From NCBI GenBank assembly GCA_964653695.1, contig CAZZFQ010000059.1, positions 1 through 8,950 of the forward strand: a DNA stretch of 8,950 nucleotides, written 5' to 3'. Position 1 is the first letter of the stretch. Each line of letters starts with the position of its first letter. This document shows positions 1 to 5,707 of the stretch, one piece after another. Position numbers and translations under genes: made by a program. Origin of the DNA: JALHTG01 sp964653695. GTDB taxonomy: Archaea > Thermoproteota > Bathyarchaeia > 40CM-2-53-6 > JALHTG01. The notes beneath the pieces are model-generated. The model saw only the letters and a list, made by a program, of their open reading frames with translations, searched no databases and was not told the DNA's origin.

Positions 1-63
1 ACGCTCGACTGGATGTTCGACCCGACAGAATTTAGAAAGGAAGCTACGGATACAAGGGAGTAG
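1..63 (+). CDS. C-terminal end of an unidentified protein (partial, cut by window edge)
   Basis: Frame 1 is open from the first base and ends at TAG 61-63, giving the 20-residue tail TLDWMFDPTEFRKEATDTRE. The codons look like those of the other genes here (AGA, AGG, GAA, GAC). A tail of the form LDxxxDPxxF is loosely like the C-terminus of adenylosuccinate lyase/fumarase-superfamily enzymes, but 20 residues are too few to assign a family and I do not name it. A pyrimidine-rich stretch (64-83) follows the stop and could help termination. Confidence 0.5.
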   Translation, partial: TLDWMFDPTEFRKEATDTRE

Positions 64-249
64 TCTCTCCTCCTACTCTGTCTCGACTCATTGTTCATGA
101 AGGTGAGAGAACACGGTCATCAAACCGAATATAACCGTTGCCTGATTTCAGTTGCTTAGCGTAGGAATCTAATCCTGAGAAATTCGGGGAGATTGATTTT
201 GCGATCTTCATGAGTATTCATAGAACAGGCGAAATGGATTCTGTACGTT

Positions 250-443
250 GGTGCTCCGGGCGGGAGTCTCGTAGCGTTCTGTCGCTACTTCGAATTCGCG
301 AACCTGGAATGCTTTCCTAGGTTTCCCGCGATCAGCGACTCGATTGGCCTTCGCACTGACGGCGAATAAGGCCGCTATGCTTAACCGGGCTACATTCGGC
401 AGAAGGTGCTCTTCCACCGGAGCCCTTAGCTGCCCGGAGCATC
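250..443. ncRNA. Candidate structured non-coding RNA, about 194 nt, family not recognised
   Basis: Nested inverted repeats fill this stretch. An outer helix pairs 250-261 with 432-443 (GGTGCTCCGGGC with GCCCGGAGCATC: 12 pairs, one G-U if read on +). Inside are 264-268/337-341 (GAGTC/GACTC), a perfect hairpin 271-276/283-288 with 6-base loop, a long hairpin 297-330 (CGCG, AACCT and GGAA arms, TGCT loop), a hairpin 346-373 (GGCC and TTCGC arms with a TAA bulge), and a broken hairpin 387-425 (GGGCT/AGCCC, CGG/CCG, GAAG/CTTC). The segment is more GC-rich than its flanks. I looked for the conserved core words of archaeal RNase P RNA (GAGGAAAGTC), SRP RNA (GGAAGG.AGC) and tRNA T-arms and did not find them. 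Strand is unresolved: the G-U pair favours +, while a TATA-like site at 464-471 favours -. It could also be a degraded or purely DNA-level repeat. Confidence 0.4.
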
Positions 444-463
444 TTGAGAAGCATCTAGCTGCG

Positions 464-471
464 TTAAAAAA
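464..471 (-). promoter_or_regulatory. TATA-like box reading leftward
   Basis: The - strand reads TTTTTTAA here, just after the stop of the EF-like gene. Archaeal transcription normally starts about 26 bases downstream, which would be near 442, the very edge of the outer helix of the candidate RNA. The same spot overlaps a 10-base palindrome AAAACGTTTT (468-477), so it may simply be an AT-rich patch. Confidence 0.3.
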
Positions 472-499
472 CGTTTTCCGTGCAGTAAGATTCTTCTGA

Positions 500-751
500 T
501 CACTTGTAGACGATGTCGCCCGGTCGGACTCGATCTTTCACCTTCAGTCCGATCGCCTTGCCTGCCTCTGCTCTCTGGATGTTCTCATGTTCGATTTGCA
601 TCGAGTCAACTTTCTGCTCGAAGTTGGTGGTGTCCCCTTTGATTAGGACACTGTCTCCCACGCTGAGCGGTGCAGTCAGCTGCACCACGGCTACGTTGAT
701 CTTGGAGTAGAAGTGAGTTACCTTACCTACCTCGGCCTTGCCTTCTGCCAT
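500..751 (-). CDS. Stand-alone elongation factor domain-2-like protein
   Basis: This 83-residue protein is a single beta-barrel of the EF-Tu/IF2 domain-2 type. Visible hallmarks are VGKVTHFY at 8-15, the VGDSVLIKG turn at 31-39, the TxFxxxVxSMQIE strand at about 41-54, and a closing VRPGDIVYK at 75-83. It has no GTPase domain, so it cannot be a translation factor itself. Small proteins of this type are widespread in archaea and usually annotated 'translation elongation factor-like protein'; the same domain also forms the C-terminus of some U32 peptidases. Their function is unknown. The ATG at 751 is supported by AGGTGA four bases upstream, an almost ideal ribosome site. It lies 48 bases after the acylphosphatase on the same strand, so the two may be co-transcribed, although an AT-rich patch (GTAAAAAGC, GCATAATC) in the gap could be its own promoter. 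Confidence 0.85.
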   Translation of the reverse strand: MAEGKAEVGKVTHFYSKINVAVVQLTAPLSVGDSVLIKGDTTNFEQKVDSMQIEHENIQRAEAGKAIGLKVKDRVRPGDIVYK

Positions 752-799
752 ATACTCACCTAGATCGTAGCTAGATTATGCGATGGTTTGCTTTTTACG

Positions 800-1072
800 C
801 TATCGCTTCACACTGAAACCTTTGAGCTCACCAGTCCAGCTTTCCTCGTGAAGTTCAACCTTGGTAACGTGAGCGCCCAGGGGGCCCCTTCTACAGAAGT
901 CGACCATCAGATCCACGGCACGATCTTCTCCTTCGAGAATGGCCTCAACCCTTCCGTCAGACAGGTTCCTAACCCAACCATTAACTCCCAACTCTAGAGC
1001 TGTCTCCTGTGTATGATGCCTGAAGAAGACGCCTTGAACCATGCCTGAGACGTAGACGTGGACTCGCTTCAT
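800..1072 (-). CDS. acyP: Acylphosphatase
   Basis: This 90-residue cytoplasmic enzyme hydrolyses the carboxyl-phosphate bond of acyl phosphates such as acetyl phosphate or carbamoyl phosphate. The N-terminal signature VSGMVQGVFFR (residues 8-18) carries the catalytic Arg18, and GWVRN (32-36) carries the catalytic Asn36; DGRVEAILEGE (39-49) follows as usual. Length matches the family (about 90). The frame is open further upstream to 1261, but those 63 extra residues are not acylphosphatase-like and would cross the divergent promoter. The ATG at 1072 has GGTGGAGGG about 10 bases upstream, so I start there. The EF domain-2-like gene follows 48 bases later. Transcription probably starts from the palindromic TATA box at 1136-1147, giving a leader of about 43 bases. 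Confidence 0.93.
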   Translation of the reverse strand: MKRVHVYVSGMVQGVFFRHHTQETALELGVNGWVRNLSDGRVEAILEGEDRAVDLMVDFCRRGPLGAHVTKVELHEESWTGELKGFSVKR

Positions 1073-1135
1073 CAGACTTGGCCCTCCACCTTCTGAGGGA
1101 AGAGTATTGGACAAACATGTAGGTTGCGCTATAGG

Positions 1136-1147
1136 CAATATATATTG
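1136..1147. promoter_or_regulatory. Palindromic, probably bidirectional TATA box
   Basis: CAATATATATTG is a perfect 12-base palindrome in the gap between two divergent genes. Placing starts about 26 bases away on each side gives one near 1168 for the phosphatase (+) and one near 1115 for the acylphosphatase (-). No clear purine-rich BRE is seen that would fix one direction. Confidence 0.5.
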
Positions 1148-1191
1148 GCGGAAGATGTTTGTAAGCGCCTTTGGCTTGGCAGGCTGTTTCC

Positions 1192-1671
1192 TTGATTCGT
1201 CTAGTTGTGTTCGACGCGGATGGCACGTTGTGGGAGCATAATGACATATCGTCGCTAACACCTCCTTTCCATAAGATCGACGAGAATACTCTGGCCGACA
1301 GAAATGGAGCTGAGATACGGCTTCATCCTTCCGTTAGGGAACTACTGAATGAACTGAAGGCCAGAGGCGTCATAGTTTCCATGGCTAGCTGGAACAAGCC
1401 TGAGCCGGTCTTCGAGGCACTGAGGAAATTCGGCATCGCAGACTACTTCGCACATCCCAAAGTCGAGTTCCACCCGAACAAGTATGAGATGATAAGGAAG
1501 TTGCTGGCTGACTTGGAAGCTGAAGGATCTACAGTGAAGCCTGAAGAGATCCTTTACGTTGACGACCAGACATGGCACATTGAAAAGGTCAGAAAGGAAA
1601 TAGGAGCAGTCAAGTTCCTGCATTTTGGAATGGACATAAGCAAGATATTCGATATCTTGAAGTTCCTCTAG
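1192..1671 (+). CDS. Magnesium-dependent phosphatase-1 (MDP-1) type HAD hydrolase
   Basis: A 159-residue HAD-superfamily phosphatase of the MDP-1 (subfamily IIIC) type found across archaea. It uses an aspartate nucleophile and Mg2+ to cleave a phosphomonoester; the natural substrate in archaea is unknown (the eukaryotic relatives act on protein tyrosine phosphate and sugar phosphates). Counting from this start, motif I is FDADGTLW (7-14; nucleophile Asp8, acid Asp10), motif II is the serine in MASWNKP (Ser66), motif III is Lys87 in HPNKYEM, and motif IV is VDDQ with Asp114/Asp115. No ATG is available. TTG 1171 would add MAWQAVS and leave only about 4 bases of leader; TTG 1192 places the start just before the first beta strand (IRLVVFDAD), as in relatives, so I prefer it with modest confidence. 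Expression is probably from the palindromic TATA at 1136-1147. Confidence 0.88.
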   Translation: MIRLVVFDADGTLWEHNDISSLTPPFHKIDENTLADRNGAEIRLHPSVRELLNELKARGVIVSMASWNKPEPVFEALRKFGIADYFAHPKVEFHPNKYEMIRKLLADLEAEGSTVKPEEILYVDDQTWHIEKVRKEIGAVKFLHFGMDISKIFDILKFL

Positions 1672-1743
1672 CGCCGCCTTGCGTCACATCCTTCTATCAT
1701 GATCATACACACTTTCAATAAACAAGGGTCCGTGCTTGGAAGC

Positions 1744-1750
1744 CTTAATA
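1744..1750 (+). promoter_or_regulatory. Probable TATA box of the HEPN-MNT pair
   Basis: CTTAATA predicts a transcript start near 1773, about 30 bases before the TTG start at 1804. This fits the shorter HEPN start and argues against ATG 1699, which would lie upstream of the promoter. Confidence 0.35.
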
Positions 1751-1803
1751 CCGTGTTGAGTGAACGTCCTATCGAGAATTGTTGGATATCGGGGAGACTG
1801 CTC

Positions 1804-2205
1804 TTGGGGAACGTTGAAGAGGCGTTGCGATGGCTTGACCAAGCGAAAGCAGATCTGAAAACTGCTGCAGACTGCATGAAGGACGGAAACCACTATGCTT
1901 CGACGTTTTTCTCTCAGCAATCAGCCGAGAAGGCCCTCAAGGGTTTTCTATACTCGACAGGGCTGAGGGCGATAATAACCCATTCCGTTGTTGAGTTGCT
2001 AGAAAGGTCTTCAGAGCTGAATGCTGAGTTTGAGAGGTTCATTGACGTGGGCAGAGAGCTCGACCGACACTATATAGGATCGAGATACCCCAATTTCTAC
2101 CCGGAAGGGCCAGCATACAAGTACTACACAAAGGAGATTGCCCAGCGATGCTTAAGCTATGCAGAGTCAATATTGAAAGAAGCGGAGAAGTACGTCAGAA
2201 AATAG
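1804..2205 (+). CDS. HEPN domain protein (toxin-type partner of MNT)
   Basis: This 133-residue all-helical protein belongs to the HEPN family (PF05168 type). Visible features are EEALRWLDQAKADLKTA (5-21), YASTFFSQQSAEKALKGFL (31-49), a GLRAIITHSV segment (53-62), and a later DRHYIGSRYPNFYPEG segment before the last helix. HEPN proteins paired with MNT proteins are mostly type VII toxin-antitoxin toxins, acting as ribonucleases with an RX4-6H site. Here the only R-x4-H spacing I see is Arg55-His60, which is earlier than the usual place in the second half, so nuclease activity is uncertain. The start is chosen at TTG 1804 because GGGGAG lies 7-8 bases upstream and the HEPN homology starts there. 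The frame continues up to ATG 1699, but those 35 residues do not look like HEPN. It overlaps the MNT gene by 58 bases, so the two are translated from one message. Confidence 0.85.
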   Translation: MGNVEEALRWLDQAKADLKTAADCMKDGNHYASTFFSQQSAEKALKGFLYSTGLRAIITHSVVELLERSSELNAEFERFIDVGRELDRHYIGSRYPNFYPEGPAYKYYTKEIAQRCLSYAESILKEAEKYVRK

Positions 2206-2540
2206 ATGAGTACGTGAGAGAGGTCAGAAGGAAGCTTCACCCAAGCCTTGTAATTCTATTCGGTTCGTTCGCTTCAGGGGACATAAATGAAGGATCTGAT
2301 GTGGACATACTGGTCGTGGCAGATTTCAAGGAGGAATTCCTTGACCGGATAGGACTCCTAATGGATCTGAACCGATTCCGAATTCCGATTGAACCCGTTG
2401 GCTATACTCCCAAAGAATTCGAGAAGATGAAGAGAAAGGGCAACCTGTTTGTGACAGAGGTTCTTGAGAAGGGAAAGATCCTATTCAAATCGCGTCTTAC
2501 TCAACCTGCAACGAACAGGAGCCTAGATCCTCAGGCTTAG
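2148..2540 (+). CDS. MNT-type minimal nucleotidyltransferase (antitoxin-type partner of HEPN)
   Basis: A 130-residue DNA-polymerase-beta-like nucleotidyltransferase. The core motif is GSFASGDINEGSDVD (39-53), an exact GS-x10-DxD: Gly39-Ser40 with metal ligands Asp51 and Asp53. The third carboxylate is probably Glu82 in RIPIEPVGY. In studied HEPN/MNT systems the MNT protein neutralises the HEPN toxin by adding AMP to it; here that role is inferred from pairing and motifs. ATG 2148 has AAAGGAG about 11 bases upstream and overlaps the HEPN gene by 58 bases. GTG 2214, 8 bases after the HEPN stop, would give a 108-residue protein that still keeps the whole active site, but lacks a good ribosome site. 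The last 15 or so residues (from SRLTQPATN) look like an added tail. Confidence 0.87.
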   Translation: MLKLCRVNIERSGEVRQKIDEYVREVRRKLHPSLVILFGSFASGDINEGSDVDILVVADFKEEFLDRIGLLMDLNRFRIPIEPVGYTPKEFEKMKRKGNLFVTEVLEKGKILFKSRLTQPATNRSLDPQA

Positions 2541-2575
2541 GTTCTTAGCTGTCTGATGATCCGTTTCTTCGGGAG

Positions 2576-2597
2576 TTTAGGTTTTCTTGCTCGTTTA
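2576..2597 (+). terminator. Possible T-rich terminator after the HEPN-MNT pair
   Basis: A pyrimidine-rich stretch with several T runs (TTTAGGTTTTCTTGCTCGTT) lies in the 86-base gap between convergent genes. Archaeal termination often uses such T tracts without a hairpin. Evidence is composition only. Confidence 0.2.
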
Positions 2598-2626
2598 ACG
2601 TCCGCGATAGCCGTTTCTATTCACCT

Positions 2627-3668
2627 CTAAAGCTTGAGAAGTCTGGCCGCGTTCCCTCCTAAGATCTTTTCCTTCTCGTCGTCGCCGATTTTCATCTGTT
2701 TGATTCTTTCTACGGCATTTTCCAAGTCTGCAATCTGGTGAGGGAAGTCGCTTCCAAGAACTATTTTCTCGGCTCCTGAGAAGGCATATGTAGACATGAG
2801 CACATCTTGGTCATAGCAAAGGGAGTCCATCCAGATCTGTCTCAGATAGTGAGATGGAGGCTTTGAGATGTTGACTTTGCATTCAGGATAGGCTTGGAAA
2901 CCTGCATCGATTCTGCCTCGAAGATATGGAAAGACGCCACCAAGATGAGAAGCAACCAACTTCAGCCCTGGCAATCTTTCTAGGATGCCGCTGAAGACGA
3001 GCCTTAGCACTGCAAGTGTGGTGTCCACGCCGAATCCCAAGATGGGAACCAGCCTGTAATCGTCCATAGCTGCATGGTTGATGGGTGATGTGGGATGGAT
3101 GTGCAGCGGGACATCGAGCTTCGCAGCCTTCTCATAGATGGGCATGAACCTTTCCGAGTCGAGTGGCTTATCATTGACGTTGGACAGAAGCATGGCGCCC
3201 TTCAGTCCCCGCTCTTCGACGGCTCTTTCAAGCTCGTCCGCTGCCGCGTCAGGCTCCTGTAGAGGCAGCGTAGCCAACGCAGCGAACTGATTCGGATGTT
3301 TCTCCACGATCTGGCCGAATTCGTCGTTTGTCGACTTAGCTAGCCTTATGCCTCTCTTTGGATCCTCACGTTCAACGCCTGGAGTGGTGAGGGTCAACAC
3401 CTGCATGTCCACGTGGCATCTATCCATAGCTTTCAGTCTATCTTCTACGTGTATGTGAGGTCCGACAATGATGTTGTAGTCACCGGCGTAACGTATCAGT
3501 AGCCTTCNNNNNNNNNNNNNNNNNNNNNNNNNNNNNNNNNNNNNNNNNNNNNNNNNNNNNNNNNNNNNNNNNNNNNNNNNNNNNNNNNNNNNNNNNNNNN
3601 NNNNNNNTCCTCTTGAGTTCATCCAAGTATGCTTTTGGATAGAAGTGATTGTGGAAGTCAATGATCAT
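2627..3668 (-). CDS. Amidohydrolase 2 (ACMSD-type) metal-dependent hydrolase or decarboxylase, interrupted by an assembly gap
   Basis: A TIM-barrel amidohydrolase of the Amidohydro_2 (PF04909) family, which includes ACMSD and gamma-resorcylate decarboxylase. The N-terminus MIIDFHNHFYP carries the HxH metal pair. After the gap come the histidine in PLHIHPTSP, the histidine in VASHLGG, and the metal aspartate in LGSDFPH, so all expected ligands outside the gap are present. Members either hydrolyse or non-oxidatively decarboxylate aromatic or keto acids; the substrate cannot be told here. N bases 3508-3607 split the gene. The N-terminal part (ATG 3668) and the main part (from RLLIRYAGDYN leftward) are in different frames across 100 bases, so the gap length is a placeholder rather than a real frameshift. 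A weak ribosome site AAGGGA (3675-3680) precedes the ATG, and TTTTTATG (3702-3709, - strand) is a possible TATA. The MFS transporter is divergent. Confidence 0.85.
3508..3607. other. Assembly gap (100 N)
   Basis: Exactly 100 N, the usual placeholder for a gap of unknown size, inside the amidohydrolase gene shortly after its HxH motif. Confidence 0.98.
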
Positions 3669-3869
3669 GCCATATCCCTTGTATTAGAATCAGCTTGTTT
3701 CATAAAAATGGAACAGACGTATTTTGACGCAGGTCCGACTGCCATTTCCTTCCTCTGTCTGCCAAGATCAGTTGGCACTGACTATGCAGGCCGAAGGAGT
3801 GGAACATCATTGAAGTGGTGCGAAGCTAGGTTCTGGGCTCATCTTGGAGTGGCACAGATAATGCAACTG

Positions 3870-3877
3870 CTTAAATT
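3870..3877 (+). promoter_or_regulatory. Probable TATA box of the MFS gene
   Basis: CTTAAATT predicts a start near 3900 and a leader of about 28 bases before ATG 3928. The rest of the 259-base divergent gap (3669-3927) holds no gene that I can support. Confidence 0.4.
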
Positions 3878-3927
3878 GAAGCTATGGGTCGATTCAGAGT
3901 TTCACCTGTACTAGAGAGCTAAGAGCG

Positions 3928-5139
3928 ATGAATAATTCCAAGCGCCCAGGAAGAACAGAGAAAGGCGTTCTAGCAGCGATAACGTCCTCGCATCTTGCTC
4001 AGCATTTCTGCGTTGGGTTCTCTGTTCTTTATCCGGACATCATGTCAGATCTTAACCTCAACTACACAGAGCTCGGCGTCGTGTCTGGAGCCAACAGCAT
4101 AGTGTCAGGCTTTATCCAGATGCTATGGAGTCTGCTTAGCCGCAGTGTTGCCAAGAGAGCTTTGTTGGGATTTGGCAACGTAGTGATGTCGACTGGGATT
4201 TTCGTGATGGGCTTATCCCACAGGTTTGTGGAATTGGTAACGGGCAACGTCGCTACCGGTGTCGGCCAGGCTGCCCAACATCCTGTTGGCGCATCAATAA
4301 TCACCCAGAAATTCCCCAAGGAGAGAGTGCCTGGTGCACTATCGATCCACTATGGTTTCGGATATATCGGAAACATAATCAGTCCTGTCCTCCTATCGAT
4401 CGTGGCCACGTCCTTTGGGTGGCGTTTTGCAACATACCTGCTTGCAGTCGTTCCGCTCATGGCTGGCTCATCCATTCTCCTGTATCTCAGAGGCGAAGAT
4501 TCAGCTTCTCGATCGATTCAGGAAAGAGAAAGAGCGAACCTGTGGGAGGACGTGAGGTCAGCGGTTCGCATCAGAGGCGCGATGCTAGTAGTTGCGGCTG
4601 AGTCCTTTGCGGTTGGCGGGACTGGCATGGGAGTCATAATCACCTATGCACCGCTCTTTCTAAGGCTCGGCCTGAATGTGGAAAGCTTGGAGATGAGCGC
4701 AATCTACTCCATCTCAGTAGTCGGAGGAGTGATCGGAACTCTACTCGTCGGACGCCTTGCACATAGGTACGGCAACCTGGAAACAGCGACGCCAGTGATA
4801 GGCGCAGGATCTCTTCTCATCCTTCTACTGACGGCGTACGGTTCATTCAACGTGTTGCTGATACCTCACCTGTTCATAATAGGCGCGACATCATTCTCGA
4901 CCGCTAGCCTACTTCAGGCACATCTTGCCTCTGTTTCCACGCCACGTCAGAGAGATGTTCTGTTTGGTCTGTACTTCACCATCTCTCAAGGGATAAGTTC
5001 AATATGGACGACACTTACGGGGTTCTTGATAGACGCATACGGCTCATTCAATCCAGCTTGGATTTTCAGGGCAATCTTGGGAACCGTTGCACTTCTTCTG
5101 CTGATAATAGCGCGAACTAAGCGATCCCCAACTAATTAG
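3928..5139 (+). CDS. Major facilitator superfamily transporter, substrate unknown
   Basis: A 403-residue membrane carrier with two six-helix halves joined by a charged cytoplasmic loop at about 188-215 (RGEDSASRSIQERERANLWE). The first helix has SHLAQHFCVGFSVLYPDI (21-38), with His22 and His26 in the membrane, a start resembling fosmidomycin-resistance and organic-acid carriers. The usual motif A between helices 2 and 3 is degenerate (SLLSRSVAKRALLGF, 68-82), while its copy in the second half is clear as GRLAHRYG (275-282). GFLIDAYG (365-372) ends helix 11. Such carriers use a proton or solute gradient. The start ATG 3928 has only a weak ribosome site (AGAGAG) and a TATA box at 3870-3877. It is divergent from the amidohydrolase; a shared role in taking up and converting an organic acid is possible but is inference. 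A drug-efflux role cannot be excluded. Confidence 0.85.
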   Translation: MNNSKRPGRTEKGVLAAITSSHLAQHFCVGFSVLYPDIMSDLNLNYTELGVVSGANSIVSGFIQMLWSLLSRSVAKRALLGFGNVVMSTGIFVMGLSHRFVELVTGNVATGVGQAAQHPVGASIITQKFPKERVPGALSIHYGFGYIGNIISPVLLSIVATSFGWRFATYLLAVVPLMAGSSILLYLRGEDSASRSIQERERANLWEDVRSAVRIRGAMLVVAAESFAVGGTGMGVIITYAPLFLRLGLNVESLEMSAIYSISVVGGVIGTLLVGRLAHRYGNLETATPVIGAGSLLILLLTAYGSFNVLLIPHLFIIGATSFSTASLLQAHLASVSTPRQRDVLFGLYFTISQGISSIWTTLTGFLIDAYGSFNPAWIFRAILGTVALLLLIIARTKRSPTN

Positions 5140-5207
5140 GCCATGCTTCTCTGTTGCTCGTCAATGAGAAAGATCGAAGGTTCAGGCCTTGAGTATGACC
5201 TGGACCT

Positions 5208-5564
5208 CTACTCTATGCCCCATTTCACTGTTATCTTCACAATCAGAAAGATCACGAAGGCAACTATCAGGAAAGTGATGAAGCTGCCTATGAAGTGGCC
5301 TACACGGAATGGTCCAGCCTGTATCGCCTCCCAAGCTATTCCAGGCGTGACGAATTGGATAATTGGCATTATCAGGTCTCCTACCAAGGCTTGAACGAGG
5401 CCGCCTAAGTATATCCCCATAATGAACGCAACAGCCATCCCCATGACCTTGTACTTCGAAAGGAAATCAATGAACTCAGCCCGCAGGCCCTTGGGAGAAG
5501 GTGGCGAGGGAGGAGCAGGTTTAGGTTCCAGGAGCGTTCGGATGCGCCGTAACTCTTCGAGCAT
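5208..5564 (-). CDS. mscL: Large-conductance mechanosensitive channel MscL (short archaeal form)
   Basis: This 118-residue channel opens under membrane tension to release solutes after osmotic downshock. After a short charged helix (LEELRRIRTLLE, 2-13) and a proline-rich linker (PKPAPPSPPSPKG) comes the amphipathic helix FIDFLSKYKVM, then TM1 (MAVAFIMGIYLGGLVQALVGDLI), a short outer loop, and TM2 (GHFIGSFITFLIVAFVIFLIVKI). It ends at KWGIE right after TM2, so the C-terminal helical bundle of bacterial MscL is missing. The frame also has ATG 5597 preceded by AAGGA. I prefer ATG 5564, which has AAGGA 7 bases upstream, because the TATA box at 5616-5621 puts the transcript start near 5592, downstream of the first ATG. 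It faces the MFS gene with a 68-base gap. Confidence 0.88.
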   Translation of the reverse strand: MLEELRRIRTLLEPKPAPPSPPSPKGLRAEFIDFLSKYKVMGMAVAFIMGIYLGGLVQALVGDLIMPIIQFVTPGIAWEAIQAGPFRVGHFIGSFITFLIVAFVIFLIVKITVKWGIE

Positions 5565-5615
5565 TTCTTCTTCCTTGGCCAAACAATCACCGGTCATAGG
5601 TTTCCTTGAATGCCA

Positions 5616-5621
5616 TTATAA
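5616..5621 (-). promoter_or_regulatory. Probable TATA box of mscL
   Basis: The - strand reads CTTATAATG across 5614-5622. Counting about 26 bases puts the start near 5592, which leaves a leader of about 28 bases before ATG 5564 and makes ATG 5597 untranscribed. Confidence 0.45.
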
Positions 5622-5667
5622 GACTTCACAGAATGCAATGTGGGGCGTGACCGTTGGCCCCTAGCAC

Positions 5668-5684
5668 CGCAAACGGTTTTTGCG
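5668..5684 (-). terminator. Hairpin downstream of the GNAT gene
   Basis: CGCAAA and TTTGCG form a perfect 6-base stem with a 5-base loop, starting 24 bases after the acetyltransferase stop on the - strand. It may mark the 3' end of that transcript. The T run lies in the loop region rather than after the stem, so it is not a classic terminator. Confidence 0.25.
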
Positions 5685-5707
5685 TCCTACAAGATCCAGC
5701 GCGTGCT

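Noticed and set aside
97..159. 20-codon + strand frame (ATG 97 to TAG)
   Set aside because: Too short, no ribosome site, and no context. Chance occurrence is likely.
271..288. RNase P-like word ACAGAA on the - strand
   Set aside because: It is the loop of a small perfect hairpin, and the other conserved RNase P words (GAGGAAAGTC and its pairing partner) are absent on both strands.
208..417. 69-codon open frame on the - strand
   Set aside because: It lies entirely over the nested inverted repeats at 250-443, has no good ribosome site and no recognisable protein pattern. The openness is probably a by-product of a GC-rich structured stretch.
1073..1261. 63-residue N-terminal extension of the acylphosphatase frame
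   Set aside because: Not acylphosphatase-like, covers the divergent promoter and the start of the MDP-1 gene, while ATG 1072 has a good ribosome site.
1699..1803. 35-residue N-terminal extension of the HEPN frame from ATG 1699
   Set aside because: No HEPN similarity, no ribosome site, and it contains the likely TATA box; TTG 1804 with GGGGAG is better.
3645..3914. 89-codon + strand frame between the amidohydrolase and the MFS gene
   Set aside because: It starts inside the amidohydrolase N-terminus, has no recognisable domain, and covers both divergent promoters.
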